From assembly GCF_023343835.1 (NCBI RefSeq), contig NC_064436.1:56829883-56893882 (forward strand): 64,000 nt of DNA, written 5' to 3'. The DNA comes from Lagopus muta (Eukaryota > Chordata > Aves > Galliformes > Phasianidae). Shown here in pieces: positions 24,843 through 36,900 of this stretch (within the stretch, counting starts at the first letter, position 1; the number at the start of each line of letters is the position of its first letter). Below the pieces are notes generated by a model. It worked only from the letters and a program-made list of their open reading frames with translations, had not been told where the DNA came from and did no database searches. Made by a program: the position numbers and the translations under genes.

Positions 24843-24900
24843 GGGGCGGATGTTAGCGCCGCCGTTAGTGCCGCCAGCGCCCGGGCTCTATGGGGAGAAC

Positions 24901-24984
24901 ATGGCTCCCTTCCCTGAGGAGGTGGACGTCTTCTCGGCTCCGCACTGGCGGATGAAGCAGCTCGTGGGGCTTTACTGCGACAAG
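24901..24984 (+). CDS. FBXL5: FBXL5 exon 1 coding part
   Basis: Encodes residues 1-28, [16 protein letters not shown] and on to YCDK, with His15 as an iron ligand. The donor is AAG|GTAGAG. The 5' UTR runs upstream into the CpG island. Confidence 0.96.
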
Positions 24985-27900
24985 GTAGAGAGCGGGCGGG
25001 CCGGGAGCGGCGGCGGCCTTTAGCCCGCTCCTTGGAGGGGCAGATTGAGCGAGTGCGCGGCTGTCAGCGCGCCGGCCCCGCTGCGCCTGTAAGGGGGAGC
25101 GGCCGCGGGCTGCCCTGCGCTGCCCCTCCTCCGCGCTCCGCAGCGCCCACCGCCTGCCGCGCCGCGGGCCGTGCTGTGTGGCTTGGAGGGGCCCGGCCGT
25201 GGGGCGGGGGCGGCGGGAGCGGCCCTGTGCGTGTCCGTGTCCGTGTGTCCGTGTGTCCGTGAGCGCGCCCACCGGCAGCCGGCACGCAGCGCTTCGTTTC
25301 GATGGGTTTTTAATCTGCGAGTGGCTGAGGATGCCCGGGCAGCGCCGTGTGCGTGCTCCTGGTTTCACTGCGCGCACAAAGCATCGAGGCGGCTGGCAGC
25401 AGCCCAGTGCGTCACCTACAAGGCGAACTTCGCGTGTAATGGGAGCTTCGGGCGGTACTTGCGAGCCCGCGGTCCCGCCTGCAGGAGCGGTGCCTCCATC
25501 GCAGGCCGGCAGCTGTTCTGTATGGTTTCAAGCGCCGGGCAGCGTTTGGGATGAAGGTGAGGCTACGTGGAGGCAGCCCGCTGCCGCACCGGGGTGAGCA
25601 GGCCTCGCCTCCTCCCGCAGTGCTCCACGTGTGCCTCGCCGGGCTTCCGCGCGGTCCTCCGCTGAGCTCCTTCGCTTCGCTGAGTGCCGGCAGCTTTCTG
25701 CTCTGCTGGCTGAGCTCTGCAGGAGGGCTGCGGGGAAGGCCGGGAGAGCAGTTCGACTTTGCCTTTTTGCTCTGAGTGCTGCTGAGTTTTGTGGGTTTTT
25801 TTGTTTGTTTTTTTTTTGTCTGCCTGAAAGTTTATGCTGCTGTACCGTAGTAGCTTTTAGACAAGGAAGCAGACACTTAATATACAAATCATCATAGCAA
25901 AGTGCAAGGTTTTGCACTTGGGCTGGAGGAATCCCAGGCATCCATACAGATTGGAAAGAACGGTCCTTGAGTGCAGCCCTGTGAAGGACCTGGGGGTCCT
26001 GGTGGATGAAAAACTTAATGTGAGCCAGCAATGTGCCCTTGCAGCTCGGAAGGCAAATGGTATCCTGGGCTTCATCAAAAGAGGGGTGGCCAGCAGGGAC
26101 AGGGAGGTGATTGTCCCCCTCTACTCGGCTCTTGTGAGGCCCCATCTGGAGTACTGTGTCCAGATCTGGAGCCTCCAGTAGAAGAAAGACACCTGTGGGA
26201 GAGGATCCAGAGGAGAGCCAAGAAGGTGACCAGGGGACTGGAGCACCTCCCCTGTGAAGACAGGCTGAGGGAGCTGGGCTTGTTCAGCCTGGATAAAGAA
26301 GGCTGCGGGGTGACCTAAAGGGAGCCTATAAACAGGAAGGAATCAACTCTTTGAGGGGGTAGATAACAACAGGACAACGAGAAATGGTTTTAAGTTGAGG
26401 GAGGGAAGATTTAGTTTGGATGTCAGGAGGAGGTTCTTTGTGGTGCTGGAACAGGCTGCCCAGAGAGGTTGTGGGTGCCCTGTCCGTCCTTGGAGGTGTT
26501 CAAGGCCAGATTGGATGGGGCCCTGGGCAGCCTGGTCTAGTATGAAATGTGGAGGTTAGTGGCCCTGCCTAGAGCAGGGCAGTTGGGGGTTCATGATCCT
26601 TGAGGTCCCTTCCAACCCAGGCCATTCTGTGACAAATGGGACTCTTCACCCCACCCCTTACCAGGGTGCAAACCATGTTGCTGTCAGGACTGCCCAATAT
26701 TGTAGACATTTGCTGATACTCCTTGTTGGTTTTTTTTTTTTTTTCCTGTTCCCTAGATGTGTATTTCTGTTGCTTTGAACATTCCACAAAGTTGTAATCA
26801 AGTTTACCATGCTTTCCTAAAAGTAAAACTAAATGGGCAAGAAGGTTAGTTTTTGTAAGTGCTAACAAGTTGGTTAAAACTGCTTAGTCTGCAACAAAGG
26901 TAATCTCATTTTCTAATTCTTTTCGTGTAGGAGTGTGCTTGCTTGTTTCCTTTTCCCTGAAATAAGTGTAAGCATGAATGTGGATGAGGATTCATCTATT
27001 AATTTATTTTACAAGCATCAATTTTTGCATCCTTTAGCCCTGTTTTGGAATGTGAAGCTATGCCTGGCCCATGACCCCACTGTTTGAATTAATCTGTATC
27101 AGGAAAAAATCTGTGAGCTGTTTGACTTCCTTTGTGTGACCGAGATGCTGTAATTAGATAAGACATTAGTTCTGCTTACGTCTTAATTATAATCTGTAAA
27201 GCTGTTTTCTTCATAAATTCAGATTATCCTTGAGGGGTCTTGAGTTTTGTGAATTTTATATTGTGTGCTGTTCTTCAGGCAGTGTTCCTGTGTACTGCAA
27301 TATAGCTGTTATCAGTCAGCGTCTTATTCCACCAAATGTTAAGGGTGAGTTGGGTGCATCTGTGCTTTTCAGTGAATTATCTGTAAGATTACTAATAGGT
27401 AGAGTATGCAGGTACCTAAATAATGCCTTAGGACTGAGACACAGTTTGGTTTGGTTTTCCAGAATTCAGCGTGTGACAGAAAAGTGAATCGGACGTGTAA
27501 GAAGTTTGATGTGTCTGGAAAGTTATCCCATTCTCTTATTTGTTGGTAGCAGAGATCTGTGCGTGCCTTTGCTGCGTCGTCAGATGTATTTCAGCTGCGT
27601 TGTACGTTGTACCATGGACTTAATTAGCAAGAATAACCAAAGTTCTGTTTTGTAAGGAAACCCATAAAACCGTCAGACCTGTCATGTGCTCTGGTGAGTC
27701 CTGTGAGAGTGTACGCCCTGCAGGGAGCTGAGTGCTGGTGTAGATTGTATAGTTGAAATGGTTTCATAACGCCTGACATCATCTTTGCTACAAATAGAGC
27801 AGTGTTTTCTCATCTCTAGTGAGATACTGTAGTCACACCCTCCATCTTGGTTACCTGTTTTCTGACCTGAGTAAATATCCACCGCACTGTATGGCATAGG

Positions 27901-30900
27901 TCATGCATTCTGTACCGCAGTGTTTGTTTTTGTGGGGGTGCCTGAATGGCTTCCAGTGGCAGCTGAAGCTGTACCTGACTGGTGCTGCTCGTAAGTGTGT
28001 GCCTGTCTTGTTCCCATCAGTGCTTGAAGTGACTCACTGTGGTTTTATGCTGGTTGAAAACAATTTCTTTTTTCAAGCAGGGTAATTTTTCTGCTGATAC
28101 TGAACTGCCAGATGAGTCCTGAAGCCCATGTGAGGCAGAGGGTGGGACTGTGGCAGCCAGCAGTGAGGTTGGCTTAAGCTGCTGTGAAACCTCTGCCTAA
28201 TGATACCTACTTTTTCCTGAAATCGGTTGTGCAAGATGAATCACTGCTGTCCGTGAGTTGAGCTGGTGTTGGATGTTACTCTGCAGTCTTTTTTCTAACA
28301 GTTGCATAGTGGCTTTGAACTTCATGTATCGCTATGCTTTCCTGAAGACTGGCACTTGAATTTCCTTTCGTTAGTCTCATGAGAGTAATTTATCTCTGGG
28401 ATGTAGTAGTTTGCACTGACCCAAGTCCATCTATCTGCATCCAGTAGAGACCATGTCTGTTGTTGCAGTACACATTGTGTTTCCAAAACCACAGCATGCA
28501 CTGCTTGCAGGTTGTTACTTTACTGGCTTTCCTGCTTTTCATGCTGTAGCTGAAAGTACCGTATCTGTTGTGAGACAGTGGAGATTTCAGCTGACTGTGT
28601 CTTAGAAATCCCATTCTAGTTTAGCTGGGAACATTGATAGGTATGATTTGAGATCACTGTTGCCCAGTGTGTGACACAGCGTGTGGTTTTCTGGAGTTTG
28701 TTGGAAGGCTGTAAAACAAGAAAATATCAAAAAGCCTTAAGAGAAATCACGGCCTGTAACATGCGTTGTATCGTCTTCCTCTTAAGTAGTTTGGTTGTCT
28801 TATCAAAAGGAAATCAGATTATATTTTCTAAACAATGGCTGAATGTTTCTTTATTAGCTTCAAGCTCAGGGCTGCTCCAGCAGCAGACTCTGGTGCACAC
28901 TTTGAATATAATTTTGGCTGTGCCTATCACAGATGAGAACACCTCTATGGGATTTGTACTCATGGTTCTGTCGTGGTGTTACTGCAGCTGAAGAGTGTGC
29001 TGTCTTAAGCAGGAGTTCAGACCTTGCTGAGATGAACGTGATAAATTACCCAGTACATTTTTTTTTTTGGGGGGGGGATAGAGGGGGGGAGAGGAAGTAG
29101 GATGAAAAGTTATGCTCTGAATCCTGTAATGCTGTGTTGGCTTTTGATAACTGTATCTGAAGTCTTTATGCCTACCTCACAAAAATCAGTGTGAGACTTC
29201 AGCGTGGCTGTAATGGCTGGCTGCTTCTGTGAGGGTGGATTGCTGTGAACACCCTCCTGGCCCCTTGGTGAGCAGCTGGGCACAGGAGTGAGAGGTGATG
29301 GAGAACAGGTGGCTCCTGAGAGGTCAGCCGAGCCCGGAACGGGCTTGTCAGTGTGGGAGGAGGGAAAAGGGCTGTCCATTGAACTTCTGTGTTAATAACT
29401 CAGCTGTATTGTGCAACCTTGGGTGTTGGGTCAGATGCATCAGAGGTCATTTTTATGTTAGCCTAACTTCAGGCTTCTGTAATTTCAACTTTCTACAGAC
29501 AATCTCTGCAGTTGTTTCTAGTGATACAGTAATTACTTTGGCTAGTTCTTCCAGAGAATTTTTGTCATGTTCTGCTGACTTGCTCTGATTGAACTTGTAT
29601 AAATATTTAACGAGTACTTCTTTTTCTTGCCTGTTCTTCACACTCCTTGCAAACTAATTGCCATAAATGTTTTGTCCTAATTCATGAAATTAATAACTTC
29701 ATTAACTTCTTTGTGAAGACTAAAGTAAATATGACATTACATTTTGCCATTGTAGTATTTGGGACATTCCTGTTAAATATTATATTTAGGTGTATGTAAT
29801 GGTATTTACTTTAATCTAAGCATATGTAAAGTCTTTCACTGTTCTTTTTTTGTCCTCTGGTACTTATGGCTGAGCATTATTTGTGTTCTAAGCCCTATTC
29901 TGCTACTCAAAGGATTCTTTTCTTAAAATTCATCTAGCTAAAAACTTCCTTTTGTTTCCTGATAATTATTTCTTTTGATAATACAAATATCTTTCACCTT
30001 TAGAGCTATTGAAATGCTGATAAATGTGCTTTCTGAGCTTCAATCATTTCTCTGCTGCAAGCTTTCCACTCTGCTCAAGTGAACAAACAGGTTTTAAGTG
30101 CTAAAATTTATGCTATTACAACAAGAATACTACAGATGAACTGTGTGAAGAGTGAAAAATACCCCTAAATTAAGCAGATTTATTATTGTAAAGCACTGAT
30201 TGGGGAATTAGGTGGACCAGGTTATGACAACAGCTTTTATGACAGAGTGAATCTGAAAAAAGAAACACTGAACGTTTTGACTTCCTGCTTTCAAGTCACA
30301 AGTATTTTTTGCTTGATGCCCTGAAGAACAGAAAAACTCTTCCATGAAAATAGGTCTGTTTCTACTTAAAAAAAAGATCGTAAACTTTTGGTTTACTTCT
30401 GAAATATCTTTTCAGTGTTTCCAAACATTGTCGTTAGTTTTTTTACTGCTTGTTCAAATATGAGTGTGTTGATTTAAAAAGTTGTAGTATTTGGTTATTA
30501 CCAATTAATGTTTTGATGCATCAAGGACCTGCTTTCACTCTACCTAGATTTAGCATGAGTAAACGGCTAATGAGGATCGGTAGTGTTAATAAGATGCAAA
30601 TGATCAACTGTTTTGTCATCCTCCCAGACAGAAAGTGGGAGGAAATGCCTTCCTTCTTCCTAGATGGGATGGAATTAAGCCTCCCTGTCCAGAGATGTGT
30701 GAGCAGCTTGCTGTCCATGCCTCTGAGTTCCTCATCAGAGACTCCACCAGTCCTCTTTCCATTTTAGCTTTAGATTCTCAATAATTCAGTAACTTCCCAC
30801 TACACCTACTGGGAAGTTGCAGCTTTGGACTAATTTTTCACACAGAAGAGTATTCTCAAGGTGAATCTGGAAACAACTGTGTTTTAAATGACTGCTGTTA

Positions 30901-33900
30901 AACACATTTTAAGTGAAGTGCCAGAGGGTGTATGGAATGGGAGATAAGTGTGTGAGTCTTTTCAGGTCTGCGTAACCATTTCAGCCCTCTTGTCAGGACA
31001 ATTGTAAGTACCACAAACCTTCTAGCTCTTTATTACTGGATGTTTCACTGCCTTGTCTCTCTTTTTTGCTTTCCTAAAAACATATCCCTAGGCTTTTTCT
31101 TACACCAGACTTTTTCTGGTCTCAGCCCCTACTTTTGCCTTTGAATAGCAGGGGGGGAAAAAAGTTTTCTGTTCAAGTCTTCACATGTAGCTACAATGTT
31201 TTGTGCTTTTTTCCAGCCTGCTGTGCACAGCAATAATAAGACACTTTTGCCTTTTTCTTTCTTAAGAAACCATTTATTAATTTCCTATTTTGTGGCACAA
31301 AACCAACAAAACAAAAAATGTAAAAAACAAGCAAACAAAAAAAAGCCCACCTGATGCCTTCTAAGAAGCTTGAGACTGTAACTGGTGTGTATATATAGGG
31401 GTTATGTGGTTACCTGGGGATGTGTGTGGTCATTTCTGAAACAACTAAATAAATAGAGTATAAGCTGTAATTCTTCAGAGGCTTCTGGCTCTTTTTGTTT
31501 ACATTTAGAGTCCAAAATAAATTTTTCCACTGTTCACTGGGAATCGCAGTGAGTATAGCACAGGGAGACAAAGGTGTTTTTGCTGTTTGTCATTTGTGAG
31601 TTACTGCAGCTAGAGAGTGTTTGGGGAGGGGGAGGGAGGAGAGAGAGCTTAAACCTTTGATTTGCTCTTTGGACTTTAGATACTTCCTGACAGAAGGACA
31701 AAAAGCAATGTCTTATTAAGAATCTACCAATATAAGAGTATAAGGTAGGAAAGAAATCTTCTAAGGCACGTCGCATGTATATGAGAAATCCTGTTCCGTA
31801 CCTCTAGAATAGCAGTGTCATTGCAAGTGTTCCTCATGCTTTTGTAAGAGTTCCTCGTTTCATATCTTTACTGGACTTTAATGTTTCTTTGGTTTCTTCT
31901 CTGCAAACCTCTGGTAACTTCTTGTGGAAACCACATGATAGTGAAAGTTAAGCTGACTTTCTCTTTGCTTCCCAAGCTGGGTTCTCTGCCTGAGTCTCTG
32001 AGGAGATGTGGCACTGTAGCAGCTGCCTCCTTGAAAATTCTGATGCAGTCAGTTCTGTGCAGTTACAGATCAGTGTGGAGAGTGCTTGTGATTCCAAAAC
32101 TTTCTGCTCATGTTCCTTTCATGAAATTGACTGTGGATGCAGTACGAGAGGGAGGTGAAAGACCTTGGCACAAATGGAAATACTGCATTTTTTTCAACCT
32201 CTGCTATGCTCTTATGCCTGGCCTTTATCAGCTTGACCTCAGACTCTCAAAATACAGAGTACAAAACTACATGCCCTGTTGGCTGTGCTCTCAGCAGGAA
32301 AAAAAGACTTTTGTTACAAGATCCTTGTGTTAATACTGTTTCCTCAAAACCTCTTTCAAGACTGTAGTTCTGCTACAGAACAGCTGATGAGTTTATATAG
32401 AGGACAGGATTATACAGAACAAGTCAGCCGGGCTTCTGAAAGTTTGGTATTTCTTTTGTTTTTCCTTGGGCTGGGCCAGATCCTGTCCTGTCTGCCTTAG
32501 TAATTGTCATTATTTTGGATTGACCTACAGGCAAGAGATGGACCCTGGGTAATAAAACCTGTATTACTGCTCTGATTGAAGGCTTTATATATGTGAAAAG
32601 CTGGATCATGAAGTAGTTTAGCTAATTATCTTACAGTTCACGTCATGCGCCTCTGCATAAGGAATAAGCCAGTGATCAGGTGATGTTGAGAGTGCAGTGA
32701 TCTTGGTAGGCTGCCTCAGCGGTTCTGTCTTCCTTGGGGACAGCACTGACTGAGTCTAAGGACAGACTTTGTGGCTGGATGCTGCTGCAGACTGCCACTC
32801 TGAGCAGGTGAAAAACGAACCTGCTAAAAAGGTGCAGCTTCTTGGATGGGTAAACTGATTGGGTTTGTCCTGCAGCTGTGTAATTGCCAGAGAATATTCC
32901 AGGGAAGGGCTAGGAATGTGCAGCTGGAAGCCACGGCAGGGCTGCTGCTTCCAGGTGTGTCTTCATCTGTCCCACCCTCTAATTTACAGCGGATTAAGTG
33001 CAGTGTGAAACTGCATGCTCTTGGTATTGATGCAGACACACCTTGTTCTAATCTTTGTTCCCCCAGTTTACTTGCTCATAAAATTGAGTTAATCTCTGCA
33101 GCATCCATGTTTCTATGTTCTGAGTGTTAGTGCTGTGATGTAAGTGCTAATGCTTAAAAATATGAGTGAAGCACGACTGACTGGGGATGCCATGTTGTCT
33201 TTTTTCCCCCCAGTACTTTTCTGCTGTAAAAATGCTGGTGTTTCTTTTTGTTTTTTTTCTATTTAAACCAGTGATCTAAGAGTGGGGTGGTAGTTCTTAT
33301 TCTGCAAGGTACTTTCTCCTTGCCTGTTGGTTGCATGCTGGGGAGTTCTTAAGGAAGAAGTTCCTGAAAGGAACTAAATGCTATATTTTGTTCAGTGACT
33401 GAACTGCTGTGCAGTTGAAGCAGTCTTCAGCTTATTTATTTGTTCACAGCATCCATCCACTATGCCTAGAAATAGCTCTGTTTCAGATGATAATGAAATG
33501 AAGTGACGTAGAAAGTGAACTCAGTGAATGTAGGGTTTCCTCGCTGTTAAGCTTGCTAGTATTGTCATCTTGTTCTTGAAGCACAAAACTGAAGTGATAG
33601 CTAACAGTAAGGAAGAGGAATTGTTTGCTGCCTTTCTGTACAGAAATGTACACTATACACTATGTCAGTGGCTCTGTAGGCCAGCGGAGTTGGGTCCCAC
33701 CTAAAAATGTCTGAAGTGCGGAGATCTTTTTCAAGTGTAGGTCATCTTTAAATAAATGATTTGAGGTTTAAAAAATGATGTCCATCAAGTGATTTCTTAA
33801 TTCATTGCTGTCCCTTTCTGCAAAGGATGGTTAGAACTACCTGATATTGAATTGATGGCAGGATGTGTTTAAATCTTCATCATCATCTTAACGCACGGCT

Positions 33901-36900
33901 CTTTCAGCATTGTGGGAAGGTCTATATTTCTGATTTTTATTAAACTCTTCACTTCAGGTATTGTGTTGGCATGTTAGATACAACTAACTCTAGAGGAGAA
34001 CAGCAGTTTTGTGTCAGCATGCCTGTCTCTGTCACACCATTAGTTGGAATTGATCTGGTATGTTACGTGACTTCACATCACTACTGGCACCGTTGCTGCC
34101 CTTAAATTAGTGATGCCTCTCCACAGTTCAAGTGAAACAAAGGTGATAGATAATTTGATAGAGCTCTCCTTAGGGGTTTAAAACAAAGATCCCATTTAGT
34201 TTTAACAGCTGCTGGCTGCTTGTATACTCCTTTCACAGGTCTGTGAAGCGTATCAGACAGACTTTGGGATGCGACTGACCTCCTGTTGTTTGGCTTGGTG
34301 CTCAGGCTGTTTATTGGTTTCTGAAGCTCCAGTATGTAATTCTTAAATGTCACAAACTCCTGGGGGACCCCTGGGGATTTTCTCTTTTAGAATCTGTGAT
34401 GCTGCTCTTGAATTAGTGTGCATTACGAACAAAAGCAGTCGTGCTGTAGGCTCTGTGTAAGACTTTGAAATGTGGAATTGTCCTTTGGAAAGTGTTATGT
34501 TCAAACAATGAGCTCCTGCACCTTTCTAATACCTACAGCTGTGATTGTGAGTTTAGCGCTGCGTGTTTGAAGTCTGCTCGGGTATCACTCATGCTACACT
34601 TCATATTTTTACCAGTTGATAAATACAGCGCAGTCCATCTCCTTGATCTTGTGGTGCCCCTAGAACTGTCCATCCGAGTTTGGGCAGGTGGTTTCCTTTT
34701 TGTACTACTGGACTACTGCATTGGTTGTGCTCTTGTGTAGAAGAGCGGACCTTGGAGTGGAGCAGCTGCCCTCTGCTAATAGTCTTGGTGCCCATCATAA
34801 GACTTCATCAGTCCCACTAATGAAATTACAGATCTAACAGAGTGACTTCGTTGCTAGGCTACCCGTCCTCTGAAAAGCCAGTTTTCCTCAGCTTCATCTG
34901 ACCTTTTTAATCTACCAGTTGCTGATTCAAATACAGACACTAAACACTAAGTTTCAGTATCTTTTTCGTGGTTTCTGATCTTTTAGGTATCTACAGGGAG
35001 CAGCAGTAGCAGAGGTTAGCATGCAAGTATTTCGTGTTACGGTGGTTACTGTAACAGTGAGTTTGTGATAGAAGTACTGAAATTGAATGCCCAGATGGGT
35101 TCTTTGTTCAAAATTTGCTGATGATGGTCAGTAAAGATTGGAAGTGTTGAGTGCTGAAAAGATTTGAGTCAGGAGGATGACGATACCATTTTGTATCAGA
35201 ACAAGATTTGTAATTTCTTCTAAACAATGTCAGAATATGTATTTTCTCTGATCTTCAGGTTATACACTTCATCAGTCTTGTTTCAGTTTTTACATCAATC
35301 AGAATGCCAGGTGTTTGGCTGCAAATGGGATTCTTGGGAAAGAGGGTCCTTGGAGCTGACTCCAGGTATTGTGGAACCTTATGGATTCAGTGAGCAGTCA
35401 CTGACAAATGCTGGATTAGAAAGCAAACTGCATCATTGCTGAAGCCTGAATGATAAGTGGTTGAAAGTGAGGAGTATTCCTGTGTGTCTTCTGTCCCTTT
35501 CCATTGCAGGGGAGCTGGACTAGATGACCTTTAAAGGTCCTTTCCAACTCTACGGCTTCTGTGATTCGATGATTCTGTGACTTTTGTCAGTGTGGAAAGC
35601 GTAGCCTGCAGTTTCATCTGGTGCCTGTGCTCTGTGTGTTGCGTTCTCTGAAGTGGAGAACCGAAATGGGAAGAGGAGCCAAGGTCTTTCCCATTTTTGT
35701 GTGCACAACAACTCGAGCTTCAGATCCAAACACAGTGCATAATTAATGAGTTGATCCCGACCTGTCAGTATTTGCTCTAAAAGATACTAAAAAAAACCCC
35801 AAACAACCTTAATATTGTCCTATTTCTCATCTGAATCGAAGCAAAATAAATGTGTTCTCTTAATGGCAGCTGTTCATGTAGTGCACAGTGGGCGCTGCTG
35901 CCTGCCAGTTGTGTAAGTGCTTGGCAGATGTCCAGTGCATTTCAGTTGCGTTGCTGCTGGTTGCCGGGAAGGGACAGTGCAGCGTCAGAATGAATAAGTG
36001 CATTTGTTTTGTGTTTCTTAAATACACAAATGGTAGGTGTTGTTTTAGACCTGTGGATTTTATGGCCATATTTGAGGTATGCAAGTATTATATGTGAACA
36101 TATTTCTCATTTCCATTTCTACAAAAACCCTTTTTTTCTGGAATTATTGTAAACAAAACCACTTCTGAATGCTTCAGTGACATGTTGTCTGAACTAAGTG
36201 AAAATATTTGCAGTTTTAGAGTGCTTATTCTTGTATACTGTTACACACAATATGGTATTTTTCCATACTGATTTGACATCCACCAAAGGAAATTGTAGTC
36301 TGAAAATGTTACCAGTGGTGACCGTTTGTATGCATGTAAAAATGGATTGCTGTGTTACTTGGATCTTCGTGCTGTCTTCCTCTCTTGGTTCCTGGTCCAT
36401 GGCAAACCTTTTCTAACGGCTGATTTTACTTTGTGAGTGCTTGGTAAGATCAGGCCTTCCTTATGGGTAGTCCGTAATGAGCCATGCACCCACACGTGCA
36501 ACAAGTATGCGTGGGAGCAGAGCTGAGTCTTTCAGTTAGCTACCAACCTGGGGAGATTGCACTGATTTCTACCAGGAAATTTTACAGAGTTTCACAAGAC
36601 TGGTTTATGTTTCTTAAGTACAACTGATTTTACTGCTTCCTCAAACTAATGCTGTAATTACCTTCTTCCTTCAACGATAATTTGCTTTAAAAGAAGTTAT
36701 CATTCTGCTTAGGCAGCGTCCTACGTTCTGTTTATTCACATGGAATGAGGCAGTTGCCATTGGAATTTGCATGGTTAGATGTAAGCTGAATTTTGGAAAC
36801 TTAGAAACTCTTCTCAAAACTTGCTTTACTGCTTTTATTCACAACTGCGTTGTTAAACTTCTGTGGTTATCTTTGTCATTAGTTTGTTGTAATGTTTCTG

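Larger units (their letters stand above)
24200..25720. promoter_or_regulatory. CpG island promoter of FBXL5
   Basis: GC content and CpG density rise sharply here and fall again after about 25.7 kb. The island spans the FBXL5 first exon at 24.9 kb. No TATA box is placed sensibly upstream. It contains CACGTG E-boxes, GC boxes (GGGGCGG) and two NRF1-type palindromes, which is typical of a broadly expressed gene. The open frames through it on both strands are by-products of GC richness. Confidence 0.9.

Noticed and set aside
24865-25377. 170-codon minus-strand open frame across FBXL5 exon 1
   Set aside because: It lies in the CpG island, where GC richness removes stop codons in all frames. It is Arg/Ala/Pro-rich, has no homology and is antisense to a firmly identified exon.
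25528-26145. 205-codon minus-strand open frame in FBXL5 intron 1
   Set aside because: Half is CpG-island sequence and half is the antisense of a CR1 LINE, so it is an artefact of composition and repeat.
31881-32333. 150-codon plus-strand open frame in FBXL5 intron 1
   Set aside because: It overlaps two other open frames in different registers, has no domain signature and has no splice-consistent link to FBXL5 exons 1 or 2.
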